From Bordetella parapertussis (GTDB taxonomy: Bacteria; Pseudomonadota; Gammaproteobacteria; Burkholderiales; SG8-41): DNA of 64,000 nucleotides. Under the pieces are notes generated by a model. That model saw nothing but the letters and a program-made list of their open reading frames with translations, did no database searches and had not been told where the DNA came from. Where the stretch lies: the NCBI GenBank assembly GCA_945885345.1, contig CAMCYP010000010.1, forward strand, positions 1-64,000, written 5' to 3'. The translations under genes were made by a program, and so were the position numbers. Below, piece after piece: positions 45,710-56,412 of this stretch. Within the stretch, counting starts at the first letter, position 1, and the number at the start of each line of letters is the position of its first letter.

Positions 45710-46491
45710 CAGCGCGCCTTGAATTCCGGTTTGGTTTTGGCGAGGAAAGCACGCACACCCTCGCGGTAATCATCGGTGTCGAAACAGGCGAAACCGACAT
45801 CCCATTCCTCAGGCGCGATGTTGGCCTGCACCGTCAGGCGTTCGATGAACTGTTTGTGCCAGCGCGCGACCAGCGGTGCACCGTCGGCGATGCGCTGTGC
45901 CAGTGCGTAACTTTCGGTTTCGACCTGCTCATCGGCGACGACGCGGTTGACCAGTCGCTTGCGATAAGCCTCGGCTGCATCAAATACGCGGCCTTCGAGC
46001 AGGATCTCCAGCGTCACTGCGCGTCCGGCCAGTGCCAGCAGCCCGGCGAGTTCGCCATAGGCCATGGTCAGCCCGAGCTTGTTGATCGGCACACCGAAAC
46101 GGCTGGATGTGCCGCAGATCCGCATGTCGCACATCGCGGCGATTTCAAGACCGCCGCCTATGCATGCGCCTTCGATCATCGCCACCGTCGGATGGCGGCA
46201 TTGCGCCACGGACTGCATCGCGGCGTGGATCAGTTCCCCGTACTGTCTGGCCTGGCGCGCATTGGCGCGCTCCGTCGCGAATTCGGCGATGTCGGCGCCG
46301 GCGGCAAAAGCCTTGCCGCCGGCGCCGCGCAGTACGATGCAGCGCAGCGCGTCGTTGCCCGACAACCGGCGCATGGTGCGACCTAGTTCTTCCCACATGA
46401 CCCGGTTCAGCGCGTTAAGCCGGTCCGGGCGGTTCAGCGTAACGGTGGCAATGGCGCCATCGCGCGTGGTGAGAATGGTGTCGGTCGTCAT
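45709..46491 (-). CDS. Enoyl-CoA hydratase/isomerase (crotonase) family protein (1)
   Basis: A 260-residue crotonase-fold protein. GAGGKAFAAGADIAEF gives the oxyanion loop and GACIGGGLEIAAMCDMRI has the first active-site glutamate position. The second glutamate (FGQPE in rat hydratase) reads FGVPIN here, so the classical hydratase acid is absent. The tail STDDYR-like CFDTDDYREGVRAFLAKTKPEF matches the crotonase at 60872-61657; the two are paralogues. It may act as an isomerase, thioesterase or other crotonase. Upstream lies a Bug receptor. Confidence 0.87.
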   Translation of the reverse strand: MTTDTILTTRDGAIATVTLNRPDRLNALNRVMWEELGRTMRRLSGNDALRCIVLRGAGGKAFAAGADIAEFATERANARQARQYGELIHAAMQSVAQCRHPTVAMIEGACIGGGLEIAAMCDMRICGTSSRFGVPINKLGLTMAYGELAGLLALAGRAVTLEILLEGRVFDAAEAYRKRLVNRVVADEQVETESYALAQRIADGAPLVARWHKQFIERLTVQANIAPEEWDVGFACFDTDDYREGVRAFLAKTKPEFKAR

Positions 46492-46527
46492 GCGGGATGC
46501 CGCGCGTCGGGCGGCGCCTGTGCCGGG

Positions 46528-47493
46528 TTATTGCTGCGGGATTTTGGCTTCGCGCACGACTTTAGCCCATTTTTCCGTTTCGTTTTTGAAGAGTTTCGAA
46601 AATTCCGCAGGGGTCGTGGGTATCGCGGCCACACCCTGCTTGGAATAGCGCTCCTGCATCGCCGGAGCGCTGAGCACGCCGACGATGGCCTTGTTCAGCT
46701 TTTCAATGATCGGTTTCGGGGTGGCCGCGGGCGCGAGCACGCCGTACCAGGTCGCGTACTCGAAGCCCGGCACGCCGGACTGCTCGACGGTGGGCACATT
46801 CGGCAGGGTATCCGCGCGTTTTTTGGTGGTCACGGCGAGCGCGCGCAGGCGGTTGGCCTTGACGTGGGGCAGCGCGGAGGCAAACGTCGACATGAATGCG
46901 TTGGTTTCGTTGCCGAGCAATGCCGCGACCGCCGGGCCGGTGCCTTTGTAGGGCACGTGGATCAGCTTGATTTTCTGCGACATCATCAGCATTTCCATCG
47001 CGAGATGCGTGCCTGAGCCCAGTCCGGCAGAACCATAAGTCAGTTTGCCCGGTTGCGAGCGGGCCAGCGCGACGAATTCCTGCAGGGTTTTGGCCGGCAG
47101 CGACGGATGGACGACGATGATGTTGGGTTGTTCGGTGGCCAGTGAAATCGGCGCCAGGTCGCGCAGTGCGACATAGGGCAGTTTTTTGTAGAGCGCAGCA
47201 TTGAACGCCATGCTGATATTGCCCAGCAGCGTGGTGTAGCCATCAGGCGTGGCCTGGGTCGCGAGATCGGTGCCGAGCACGCTGCCGGCGCCCGGGCGGT
47301 TGTCGATGACGATGGTGGTGCCCAGCACGCGACCGAGTTCCTCGGACATGGTGCGCGCACTGATGTCGCTGCCGCCGCCCGGGGCGAACGGTACGATCAT
47401 GCGAATGGGACGTTCGGGGTACTGGGCGGGGGCGGCGAATGCGGGAGCGGCTGCGAACAGTGCGGCGATGACAATTGCTGAGCGTTTGAACAT
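46528..47493 (-). CDS. Bug/TctC-family periplasmic solute receptor (6)
   Basis: A 321-residue receptor: signal peptide MFKRSAIVIAALFAAAPAFA, then QYPERPIRMIVPFAPGGGSD and IVIDNRPGAGSVLGT. The ATG at 47493 follows GGAGGAG. It ends 36 bases before the crotonase gene, with which it is probably transcribed. Ligand unknown. Confidence 0.9.
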   Translation of the reverse strand: MFKRSAIVIAALFAAAPAFAAPAQYPERPIRMIVPFAPGGGSDISARTMSEELGRVLGTTIVIDNRPGAGSVLGTDLATQATPDGYTTLLGNISMAFNAALYKKLPYVALRDLAPISLATEQPNIIVVHPSLPAKTLQEFVALARSQPGKLTYGSAGLGSGTHLAMEMLMMSQKIKLIHVPYKGTGPAVAALLGNETNAFMSTFASALPHVKANRLRALAVTTKKRADTLPNVPTVEQSGVPGFEYATWYGVLAPAATPKPIIEKLNKAIVGVLSAPAMQERYSKQGVAAIPTTPAEFSKLFKNETEKWAKVVREAKIPQQ

Positions 47494-47668
47494 GACTCCT
47501 CCGTTATGGTTGTAACCCCGGAACTCGTCAGCCGTGATCAGGCGGATCGGTTGCGGTGGGAGTCGAGCATACCATCGTGTCGGCACGATGTGGACTTCGA
47601 TGTGCACTTAATGGAGCTTTGCACTGGATGGATTGCGCCGCGTGCCGGCGGCGCAATGCTGCGGCCGG

Positions 47669-48868
47669 TCAGGCGGCTTTGGCTGCGCGTGCCGCGGCTT
47701 TTTCGCCGATGAGATATTCCATTGCAGCGGCCACGCCGCCTTTTTTGTGCGGTACGCCGGCGAGTTCCAGGCCCATTTCGACGCCGGCCAGCGTGCCCAT
47801 GAGAGTGAGGTCGTTGAAGTCACCCAGATGGCCAATGCGGAACACCTTGTCGGCGATCTTGCCAAGACCGCTGCCCAGCGACATGTTGAAGCGCTCAAGC
47901 ACGACCTTGCGGAAGGCGACCTCGCTGTGGCCCGCGGGCATCAGCACGGCAGTCAGCACACCGGAATATTCGGCCGGGTTCTGGCACAGGATCTCCAGTC
48001 CCCAGGCATTGACCGCACGGCGGGTGGCTTCGGCATGGCGCTGATGGCGGGCAAACACCTGGTCGAGGCCTTCGTCGTCGAGCAGCATCTTCAGTGCTTC
48101 GCGCAGACCATAGAGCAGGTTGGTCGCCGGGGTGTAAGGGAAAAATCCGTTCTTGTTCGGTACCAGCATTTCTTCCCACGACCAGTAGGAACGCGGTAGT
48201 TTTGCATTCTTGCTGGCGGCGAGTGCCTTGACTGATACGGCGTTGAATGACAGGCCCGGCGGCAGCATCAGACCTTTTTGCGAACCGGCGATGGTGACAT
48301 CGACGCCCCATTCATCATGGCGGTAGTCGATCGAACCCAGTCCCGAAATGGTGTCAACCATGAACAGCGCGGGGTGTTTGGCGCGATGGATGGCTTTGCG
48401 CACTTCGTCGATGCGCGAGGTGGCACCGGTGGAAGTTTCGTTGTGCACCACGCACACCGCCTTGATGGCATGTCCCTTGTCGGCATTGAGTCGCGCTTCG
48501 ATGGCCATCGGATCGGCACCGTGGCGCCAGTCGCCGGTGATGAATTCGGGTTTCAGTCCCAGGCGCAGTGCGAGGTTCTGCCACAGCGTGGCGAACTGTC
48601 CGCTTTCGTACATCAGTACGCTGTCGCCGGGCGACAGCGTGTTGACCAGCGCGGCTTCCCAGGCGCCGGTACCCGAGGCGGGATAAATGATCACATCGCC
48701 CTTGGTTTTGAACACGCGTTTCATGCCGGCGAGCACATCCTTGCCGAGCTGCGCGAATTCCGGACCGCGATGGTCAATGACCGGCATGTCGATGGCACGC
48801 AGCACGCGATCGGGCACGGTGCTGGGACCGGGAATCTGCAGGAAATGGCGGCCGGCGGCGTAGGTCAT
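47669..48868 (-). CDS. Serine-glyoxylate/alanine-glyoxylate type aminotransferase (class V)
   Basis: A 399-residue PLP enzyme. FLQIPGPSTVPDRVLRAID, HRGPEFAQLGKDV, PASGTGAWEAA and SQKGLMLPPGLSF (the PLP lysine in SQKG) are typical of SgaA/AGXT. It uses glyoxylate as amino acceptor, giving glycine from serine or alanine. I start at the ATG at 48868 (MTYAAGRHF), with GGAG upstream. It diverges from the GntR regulator gene, and a palindromic box lies in the shared intergenic region, so regulation by that GntR protein is likely. Confidence 0.9.
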   Translation of the reverse strand: MTYAAGRHFLQIPGPSTVPDRVLRAIDMPVIDHRGPEFAQLGKDVLAGMKRVFKTKGDVIIYPASGTGAWEAALVNTLSPGDSVLMYESGQFATLWQNLALRLGLKPEFITGDWRHGADPMAIEARLNADKGHAIKAVCVVHNETSTGATSRIDEVRKAIHRAKHPALFMVDTISGLGSIDYRHDEWGVDVTIAGSQKGLMLPPGLSFNAVSVKALAASKNAKLPRSYWSWEEMLVPNKNGFFPYTPATNLLYGLREALKMLLDDEGLDQVFARHQRHAEATRRAVNAWGLEILCQNPAEYSGVLTAVLMPAGHSEVAFRKVVLERFNMSLGSGLGKIADKVFRIGHLGDFNDLTLMGTLAGVEMGLELAGVPHKKGGVAAAMEYLIGEKAAARAAKAA

Positions 48869-48935
48869 GGTCGAACTCCAGAGAGCAACAGTTGAGCGGT
48901 CATGGTAACGCCGGCGCATCGGCAGGGCAAACGCT

Positions 48936-48949
48936 TTTTGTATGCAAAA
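48936..48949. promoter_or_regulatory. Putative GntR operator, aminotransferase side
   Basis: TTTTG-TATG-CAAAA, with perfect five-base arms. The GTATGC core recurs in inverted orientation at 49041-49055. It is 68 bases upstream of the aminotransferase ATG, near where a -35 would be. The GTATAC-like core fits FCD-type GntR operators. Confidence 0.5.
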
Positions 48950-48987
48950 TGAGGCGCTAGGCTGGCTGGCTCAATGGTAAATTTAGT

Positions 48988-49013
48988 AAGTATTTGTTTA
49001 TAATGATGTTTAT
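48988..49013 (+). promoter_or_regulatory. AT-rich leader element upstream of gntR
   Basis: AAGTATTTGTTTATAATGAT then GTTTAT resembles the leader class before leuC and tsaC, but here it lies upstream of the -35 and 53 bases from the ATG. Confidence 0.35.
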
Positions 49014-49016
49014 TTA

Positions 49017-49055
49017 TTGCCTGTAATGCTGCAGGACGGTATTATGCATACAAAT
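49017..49055 (+). promoter_or_regulatory. Predicted gntR promoter with overlapping operator
   Basis: TTGCCT (49017-49022) and TATTAT (49040-49045) are separated by 17 bases, a good sigma-70 pair. A box ATTATGCATACAAAT (49041-49055), related in inverted orientation to that at 48936-48949, covers the -10. Binding there would block transcription, as in self-repression. Confidence 0.55.
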
Positions 49056-49066
49056 GGAGTTTTGCC

Positions 49067-49768
49067 ATGCCTGCTGCCACCTCATCCAGTACTGCAGATA
49101 CTAATAGTAATGTCGCCTCGCTGGCCGACCGCCGCCTGCTGCATGAAACCGTGATCGACCAGCTGCGCGACCTGATTGTGCAGGGCGAACTGGCGCCGGA
49201 AACCAAACTCAATGAACGCGTGCTGGCGGAAAAACTCGGCACTTCGCGCACCCCCTTGCGCGAGGCGATCAAGTTTCTCGCCTCGGAAGGTCTCGTTGAG
49301 TTACTGCCCCACCGCGGCGCGGTGGTGGCGCCGCTGAAGCCGGAAAAAATGAAAGAGGTGTTTGTCGTGCTCGGCGCGCTGGAAGCACTGGCCGGTGATC
49401 TCGCCTGCCGCAATGCGACCGAAACCGACATCGTCGAAATCCGCGCGTTGCACTATCACATGCTCGCCCACCACGCCCGCGGCGAACTGGCGCAGTACTT
49501 CCGTTACAACCAGCAGATCCACATCAAGTTCATGGAATGCGCGGGCAATGCGACATTGGCGCAGGTGTATCGCGGACTGAATGCCCATGTGAAACGCGCG
49601 CGTTACCTGGCCAATCTGTCGCGCGAACGCTGGGACAAGGCGGTGCAGGAACATGAGGACATGCTGGATGCACTGGTTAAACGCGACGGTGTGCGCCTGC
49701 AGGCTTTGTTGCGCGATCACCTCGCCAATAAATTGGTGATGGTGATGGAGGCTTTGGGAAATCGATAA
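49067..49768 (+). CDS. GntR-family transcriptional regulator, FCD type
   Basis: A 233-residue regulator. The N-terminal winged helix has VIDQLRDLIVQGELAPETKLNE and LAEKLGTSRTPLREAIKFLASEG, then the wing (HRGAVV). The C-terminal FCD domain (about 95-225) has the metal-type histidines in IRALHYHMLAHHARG and the D/H pattern KFMECAGN. FCD regulators bind organic acids and repress neighbouring catabolic genes. It diverges from the aminotransferase and precedes the FAD/Fe-S dehydrogenase; either or both are likely targets. GGAG precedes the ATG. Confidence 0.92.
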   Translation: MPAATSSSTADTNSNVASLADRRLLHETVIDQLRDLIVQGELAPETKLNERVLAEKLGTSRTPLREAIKFLASEGLVELLPHRGAVVAPLKPEKMKEVFVVLGALEALAGDLACRNATETDIVEIRALHYHMLAHHARGELAQYFRYNQQIHIKFMECAGNATLAQVYRGLNAHVKRARYLANLSRERWDKAVQEHEDMLDALVKRDGVRLQALLRDHLANKLVMVMEALGNR

Positions 49769-49888
49769 AAGCGACTGGCGAGCGCGTGGGGAGCGCAGCG
49801 ACCAAGCGCACACGCCCCCCGGACTTAAAGAAGAGATGTTTTATAAAACGATGATGAGCCGATTTTTTATGCTTATGAGCGGCATGCG

Positions 49889-52786
49889 ATGAATGCCCCC
49901 GTCCAACCCGTGCATTTGCTGCGTTCTTCGCCGGATCGCAGCGCACTGGCGCAGCGGCTGCGCCGTGAATTGCGCGGCGAGGTGCTGTTTGATGCCGCGT
50001 CGCGCGGCCGCTATTCGACCGATGCCTCGATTTACCAGATTGAACCCGTGGGCGTGGTGGTGCCGCGCAACGAGAATGACGCGCTGACCGCGCTGCAGAT
50101 CGCGATGGAAGAGGGCGTGCCGCTGCTGCCGCGCGGCGGCGGTACATCCCAATGCGGCCAGACCGTGGGTGCGGCGCTGGTGCTGGATGTATCGAAACAC
50201 CTGAATAAAATCACCGCCTTCGACCGCGACGCACGCACGGTCACCGTGCAGCCAGGCATGGTGCTCGACCATCTGAATGCCTGGCTGAAACCCTACGGCC
50301 TGTGGTTTCCGGTCGATGTGTCGACCAGCGCGCAGGCGACCATCGGCGGCATGGCCGGCAACAATTCCTGCGGTTCGCGCTCCATCGAATACGGCAACAT
50401 GGTGCACAACGTGCTGGGCATCGATGCCTGCCTGGCTGACGGCGCGCAGTACCGCTTCGGCGCACTGCCGCAGGATCTGGCCGAGCTTGATGCGCCCCGC
50501 GGATATCGCGATCTGGTCGAACGCATCACCGGCATCGCGCGCCGCGAAGCCGAGGAGATCGAACACCGTTATCCCAAAGTACTGCGCCGCGTCGGCGGTT
50601 ACAACCTCGACATGATGTTGCCGCCGGGCGTGAACATGGCGCATCTGCTGGTGGGCTCCGAGGGTACGCTGGCGTTTTCGCGGCGCGTCGAACTGCGGTT
50701 GTCGGCGCTGCCGAAACATAAAACACTGGGGATCTGTCACTTCCCGACGTTTTACCAGTCGATGGAAGCGCCGCAGCATATCGTCGGTCTGAAGCCGGCA
50801 GCTGTCGAACTGGTCGACAACACCATGATTGCGCTGGCGCGCAGCAATCCTGCTTTCCGTCCCATTGTCGATCAATGCGTGAAGGGCGAACCGGCGGCGA
50901 TCCTGCTGGTGGAGTTTGCCGGCGAAGATCGCGAGGAACAGATCCGCCGCCTGAAACAGCTGGTCGAACTGATGGCCGACCGCGGCCTGCCGGGCAGCGT
51001 GGTTGAAGTCATCGATCCCGCCGTGCAGCGCGAGTTCTGGGAAGTACGCAAGGCCGGGCTCAACATCATGATGTCGATGAAGGGCGACGGCAAACCGGTG
51101 TCCTTTATTGAAGACTGCGCAGTGCCGCTGGAGCACCTCGCCGAATACACCGATCGCCTGACCCAGGTGTTCCACAAACACGGCACCAAAGGCACCTGGT
51201 ATGCGCATGCCTCCGTCGGCTGCCTGCATGTGCGGCCGATCCTCGACATGCGTCGCGACGGCGCACAGAAAATGCGTGCGATTGCCGAAGAGGCCGCGGC
51301 ACTGGTGAAGCAATACAAGGGATCGTACTCCGGTGAGCACGGCGACGGGCTGGTGCGTTCGGAATGGATCGCGCCGTTTTTTGGGCCGAAGTTGACCGGC
51401 GCCTTTGAGGAAATCAAGGATCTTTTTGATCCCAGGGGTTTGATGAACCCGGGCAAGATCGTGCGGCCGTCGAAGCAGGATGACCGTACGCTGTTCCGCT
51501 TCAAGCCGGACTATGCCGCGCAACCACCCGCGACCGTGCTCGACTGGTCAGAGTGGGGCGGCCTCGATAAAGCGGTCGAGATGTGCAACAACAACGGCCA
51601 TTGCCGCAAGTTCGACGCCGGCACCATGTGCCCGTCGTACCGCGTGACCCGCGAGGAACAGCACCTGACACGTGGGCGGGCAAATACCTTGCGTCTTGCC
51701 CTGTCCGGACAACTCGGCCCTGATGCACTGACTTCGGAGCCGGTGCGCGAGGCGATGGAGCTTTGCGTGTCCTGCAAAGGCTGCAGGCGCGAATGCCCGA
51801 CCGGCGTCGACATGGCGAAAATGAAAGTCGAGTTCCTGCACCACTGGCATCGCCACCACGGGCTGACCCTGAAGGAACGCCTGATTGCGTACCTGCCGCG
51901 CTACGCGCCGTGGGCGGCGCGACTGGCGCCGCTGATGAATGTACTGCAACGTCTGGCCAAGCGCTCGCTGGGCTTCGCTGCGCAACGGTCCTTGCCGGCC
52001 TGGCGCAGCGATGCCTTCGTTGCACCTGCTGTTCCGGAAAGCAGTGGCCGCGAAGTGGTGTTGTTCGTCGATACTTTCAATACCTATTTCGAGCCGGAAA
52101 ACGCGCGCGCTGCCGTCAGTGTTCTTGAGGCTGCGGGTTATACTGTGCACATGCCGCGTCCCGATGGTGAATCGCGGCCCTTGTGCTGCGGCCGCACTTT
52201 TCTTGCCGGTGGCCTGGTTGATGAGGCACGTGCCGAAGCGCAACGCATGATTGCCACGCTGCAACCCTATATCGCGCGCGGCGTGCCGGTGGTCGGGCTG
52301 GAGCCGTCCTGTCTGTTTTCGCTGCGCGATGAATTCCTGTCGCTGTTGCCGGGCGCCGATGCATCGGCGCTGGCGCAGCAGGCCTTGCTGTTCGAGGAAT
52401 TCATTGCCCGTGAGCACGAGGCCGGACGACTGAAACTGAAACTCAAAGCCCTGCCGCAGGTGAAAGCACTGCTGCACGGCCATTGTCACCAGAAGGCCTT
52501 CGCGGTGATGCCGGCGGTGCGCAAGGCGCTGGCATTGGTGCCGGAGCTGAAAGTGGAGCTGATCGAATCCAGCTGCTGCGGCATGGCCGGCAGTTTCGGT
52601 TACGAGGCCAAACACTACGATGTGTCGATGCGCATGGCGGAGCAATCGCTGCTGCCCAAGGTGCGCGAAGCCGGAGAGCACACGCTGATCGTCGCCGACG
52701 GCACCAGCTGCCGGCACCAGATCCATGACGGCGCAGCGCGCGAGGCGGTGCATGTCGCGCGCGTACTGGCGGCCGCGCTGGTCTGA
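49889..52786 (+). CDS. FAD-binding oxidoreductase fused to Fe-S/CCG domains (GlcD-GlcF / YdiJ type)
   Basis: A 965-residue fused dehydrogenase. The FAD-binding half (about 30-230) has PLLPRGGGTSQCGQ and IGGMAGNNSCGSRSIEYGN; a FAD-oxidase C-terminal domain follows with SGEHGDGLVRSEW. Two 4Fe-4S cysteine groups (CNNNGHCRKFDAGTMCPS and CVSCKGCRRECPTGVD) lie at about 565-650. CCG domains (GHCHQKAF, SSCCGMAGSFGYEAKH) end the protein. Relatives oxidise D-2-hydroxyacids such as D-lactate, glycolate or D-2-hydroxyglutarate to keto acids. It is next to a glyoxylate aminotransferase, which fits a 2-hydroxyacid/glyoxylate role. Confidence 0.88.
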   Translation: MNAPVQPVHLLRSSPDRSALAQRLRRELRGEVLFDAASRGRYSTDASIYQIEPVGVVVPRNENDALTALQIAMEEGVPLLPRGGGTSQCGQTVGAALVLDVSKHLNKITAFDRDARTVTVQPGMVLDHLNAWLKPYGLWFPVDVSTSAQATIGGMAGNNSCGSRSIEYGNMVHNVLGIDACLADGAQYRFGALPQDLAELDAPRGYRDLVERITGIARREAEEIEHRYPKVLRRVGGYNLDMMLPPGVNMAHLLVGSEGTLAFSRRVELRLSALPKHKTLGICHFPTFYQSMEAPQHIVGLKPAAVELVDNTMIALARSNPAFRPIVDQCVKGEPAAILLVEFAGEDREEQIRRLKQLVELMADRGLPGSVVEVIDPAVQREFWEVRKAGLNIMMSMKGDGKPVSFIEDCAVPLEHLAEYTDRLTQVFHKHGTKGTWYAHASVGCLHVRPILDMRRDGAQKMRAIAEEAAALVKQYKGSYSGEHGDGLVRSEWIAPFFGPKLTGAFEEIKDLFDPRGLMNPGKIVRPSKQDDRTLFRFKPDYAAQPPATVLDWSEWGGLDKAVEMCNNNGHCRKFDAGTMCPSYRVTREEQHLTRGRANTLRLALSGQLGPDALTSEPVREAMELCVSCKGCRRECPTGVDMAKMKVEFLHHWHRHHGLTLKERLIAYLPRYAPWAARLAPLMNVLQRLAKRSLGFAAQRSLPAWRSDAFVAPAVPESSGREVVLFVDTFNTYFEPENARAAVSVLEAAGYTVHMPRPDGESRPLCCGRTFLAGGLVDEARAEAQRMIATLQPYIARGVPVVGLEPSCLFSLRDEFLSLLPGADASALAQQALLFEEFIAREHEAGRLKLKLKALPQVKALLHGHCHQKAFAVMPAVRKALALVPELKVELIESSCCGMAGSFGYEAKHYDVSMRMAEQSLLPKVREAGEHTLIVADGTSCRHQIHDGAAREAVHVARVLAAALV

Positions 52787-52793
52787 TGTGCGC

Positions 52794-54816
<2,023 letters not shown>

Positions 54817-54818
<2 letters not shown>

Positions 54819-54847
54819 GGACCAACGGACTTTTAATCGCGGTCCTT
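54817..54847 (+). terminator. Weak hairpin after the ABC gene
   Basis: AAGGACC (54817-54823) and GGTCCTT (54841-54847) can pair around a 17-base loop that starts within the stop codon region. Only a short T run follows, so termination is uncertain. Confidence 0.35.
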
Positions 54848-54887
54848 TATATCATCAGCCAGATTTATCATTAAGTGCGCCGGGCCT

Positions 54888-55547
54888 TCAGAAATTCTTG
54901 CGATAGCCGATGAAAACGCCTCCGAAGGGCACTAAGATAATGCTTTGATTGCGCTGATGCATCAGGTAACCCGTGCCGGCACCAAGCAACGCGCCAGCGA
55001 TCACATCCGATTGCCAGTGTGCCCGGACTTTCATACGAGCCTCGGCATCGTAAATAAGCGTTGCAGCCGCTACTCCGACCAAAGCCGGATTTTCGCGACC
55101 GTATTCCAATACAAACGGTGTAAATATGGCCGCAACGTTTGCCACCTCGCCGCTGGGAAAGCTGCGATGGCCGGTACCTTGAAAAAATTTTGCTGCATCA
55201 GGCGTTTCTGTAGGGCGCTCACGTGAAAAGGCTATCTTGCCGGCCTGTGCCAGCGTAGCGGTGATCAACATTGAATCAAGCGATTGCCATGCCGTGCGCC
55301 CGAGGCGACTTTCGCTGCCTTCGTAAATCGCCAGTGAGCCAACTCCTGCGACAAGGGCGTACTGCAACCCCATCTGAGTACTACGCTTGTAGATTCCGTC
55401 GTATTTTGGGGAAAGGCGATGATCAATTTCGAACGGACCGTTGTTATCGTTGGCGCGAACGACCGTCGTACTGCCCAATAGTAATAAAACAAGAGAAAAC
55501 TGAAAACAGTGGAGGATAAAATAAGGCCGACATGGTCCAATCCACAT
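54888..55547 (-). CDS. PAP2-family phosphatase, variant active site
   Basis: About 219 residues with a signal-anchor (FSLVLLLLGSTTVVRA). PAP2 motifs: KIAFSRERP (motif 1), HRSFPSGEVAN (motif 2) and ARMKVRAHWQSDVIAGALLG (motif 3). The PSGH histidine is glutamate here, while the motif 3 histidine and aspartate are kept. Such proteins dephosphorylate lipid or polyprenyl phosphates; activity with the changed motif is uncertain. I use the ATG at 55547 with AGGGG upstream; a TTG two codons earlier is possible. The gene and its flank are lower in GC than the surroundings. Confidence 0.85.
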   Translation of the reverse strand: MWIGPCRPYFILHCFQFSLVLLLLGSTTVVRANDNNGPFEIDHRLSPKYDGIYKRSTQMGLQYALVAGVGSLAIYEGSESRLGRTAWQSLDSMLITATLAQAGKIAFSRERPTETPDAAKFFQGTGHRSFPSGEVANVAAIFTPFVLEYGRENPALVGVAAATLIYDAEARMKVRAHWQSDVIAGALLGAGTGYLMHQRNQSIILVPFGGVFIGYRKNF

Positions 55548-55592
55548 GCGCAATACCCCTCGACCTGACTACGTCAAAACGGTTAATGACTC

Positions 55593-55619
55593 GTCATAGT
55601 TTCAGCGCACTGGTGTCAA
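55593..55619 (-). promoter_or_regulatory. Possible promoter of the PAP2 gene
   Basis: On the minus strand TTGACA (55619-55614) is followed after 15 bases by TATGAC (55598-55593). The spacing is short and the -10 weak, so this is tentative. Confidence 0.3.
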
Positions 55620-55939
55620 TAATTTGTTAATACGATGTGAAAGATATGTGCATTTGGCCGTTTGAAAACCGCTACTTAATTGCTGTCCCGGCAGGCTATT
55701 TTCGCGCCAAATTCTATGAGGGAAAACCCGCCCCGCTTTGGGTCGAAGGTCGTTATGCAATACCCGCTTGTTTACGCGCTGAAAACATAGGGAGCATGTA
55801 TGAATCTCAGCGAGCGTTGGCGTGTATTGGCTAGCGAGGGTGGGCAACGTTCGCTATTAAACGACTACTTACTTCAACTTTTAATCCGTTGCTTGCAAGT
55901 TCAAATTCCGCACCACTTGCCAATTCGAAACAAGGAGCT

Positions 55940-55961
55940 AGCCTAAAAGAGGCTCTTTTTT
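55940..55961 (+). terminator. Terminator-like hairpin
   Basis: AGCCT, loop AAAAG, AGGCT, then C and six T residues. It reads as a plus-strand intrinsic terminator although no plus-strand gene precedes it for over 1 kb; it may mark a lost gene. Confidence 0.5.
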
Positions 55962-55974
55962 GCGTTGGAATCCC

Positions 55975-56388
55975 TCAGGACTTCGCTTTCTTCGATGATT
56001 TCGACTTGCCAGCACTATTGAGCGCAATCGCCTGAAGAATGAGTGCCTTGAAGGCAGACTCGTCGACTTCCTCTCCTTCGTGGATGTCGATTGCGCGGCG
56101 TACTTTTCCGTCGAGACTCGAGTTGAAAAGGTGCGCCGGATCTTTCAGGGACGCGCCCCTGGCGAAGGTCAGCTTCACCACATTCTTGTAGGATTCACCG
56201 GTGCAGATGATGCCGTCGTGCGACCAGACCGGTGTGCCCATCCATTTCCACTCCTCGACGACGTCCGGATCCGCTTTCTTGATGAGCCGGCGCATTCTGT
56301 CGAGGGTTTTTCCGCGCCAGTCGCTGAGACTGGCGATTTTTTTCGAGATCAGCGTTGATGCCGACTGGCTCGTGACCGGTTTTTTCAT
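55975..56388 (-). CDS. DUF1801 domain-containing protein
   Basis: A 137-residue YdhG-type protein. WRGKTLDRMRRLIKKADPDVVEEWKWMGTPVWSHDG is the DUF1801 core (about 24-60), followed by CTGESYKNVVKLTFARGASL and the C-terminal FNSSLDGKVRRAIDIHEGE. A Lys/Ser-rich tail (SAGKSKSSKKAKS) ends it. The family has an SRPBCC-unrelated small alpha/beta fold, and its role is unknown. It follows the second enolase-superfamily gene at a distance of 24 bases. Confidence 0.86.
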   Translation of the reverse strand: MKKPVTSQSASTLISKKIASLSDWRGKTLDRMRRLIKKADPDVVEEWKWMGTPVWSHDGIICTGESYKNVVKLTFARGASLKDPAHLFNSSLDGKVRRAIDIHEGEEVDESAFKALILQAIALNSAGKSKSSKKAKS

Positions 56389-56412
56389 GGAACGGAATCT
56401 TTATGCGGTTGA

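Larger units (their letters stand above)
55548..55974. other. Intergenic stretch with no supported gene
   Basis: This 427-base gap is AT-richer than average. It holds a possible minus-strand promoter for the PAP2 gene and a small terminator-like hairpin near its right end (55940-55961, AGCCT-AAAAG-AGGCT then CTTTTTT). Short open frames exist on both strands (for example 55637-55834 plus) but lack a ribosome-binding site or recognisable sequence. Nothing else is seen. Confidence 0.6.

Noticed and set aside
47634-47657. GC-rich hairpin after the aminotransferase stop considered as a terminator
   Set aside because: No T run follows in the direction of the gene.
49841-51523. A long minus-strand open frame opposite the FAD/Fe-S dehydrogenase gene
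   Set aside because: The plus-strand protein has complete motifs through the region, and the antisense product has none. Same high-GC effect.
55637-55834. A 65-codon plus-strand frame in the 55.5-56.0 kb gap
   Set aside because: The start is a GTG with weak upstream sequence, there is no known motif, and an equal-sized frame lies on the other strand.
55885-55930. TTCAAATTC resembling a tRNA T-loop
   Set aside because: The flanking bases do not form a T stem and no D or anticodon arm can be drawn.
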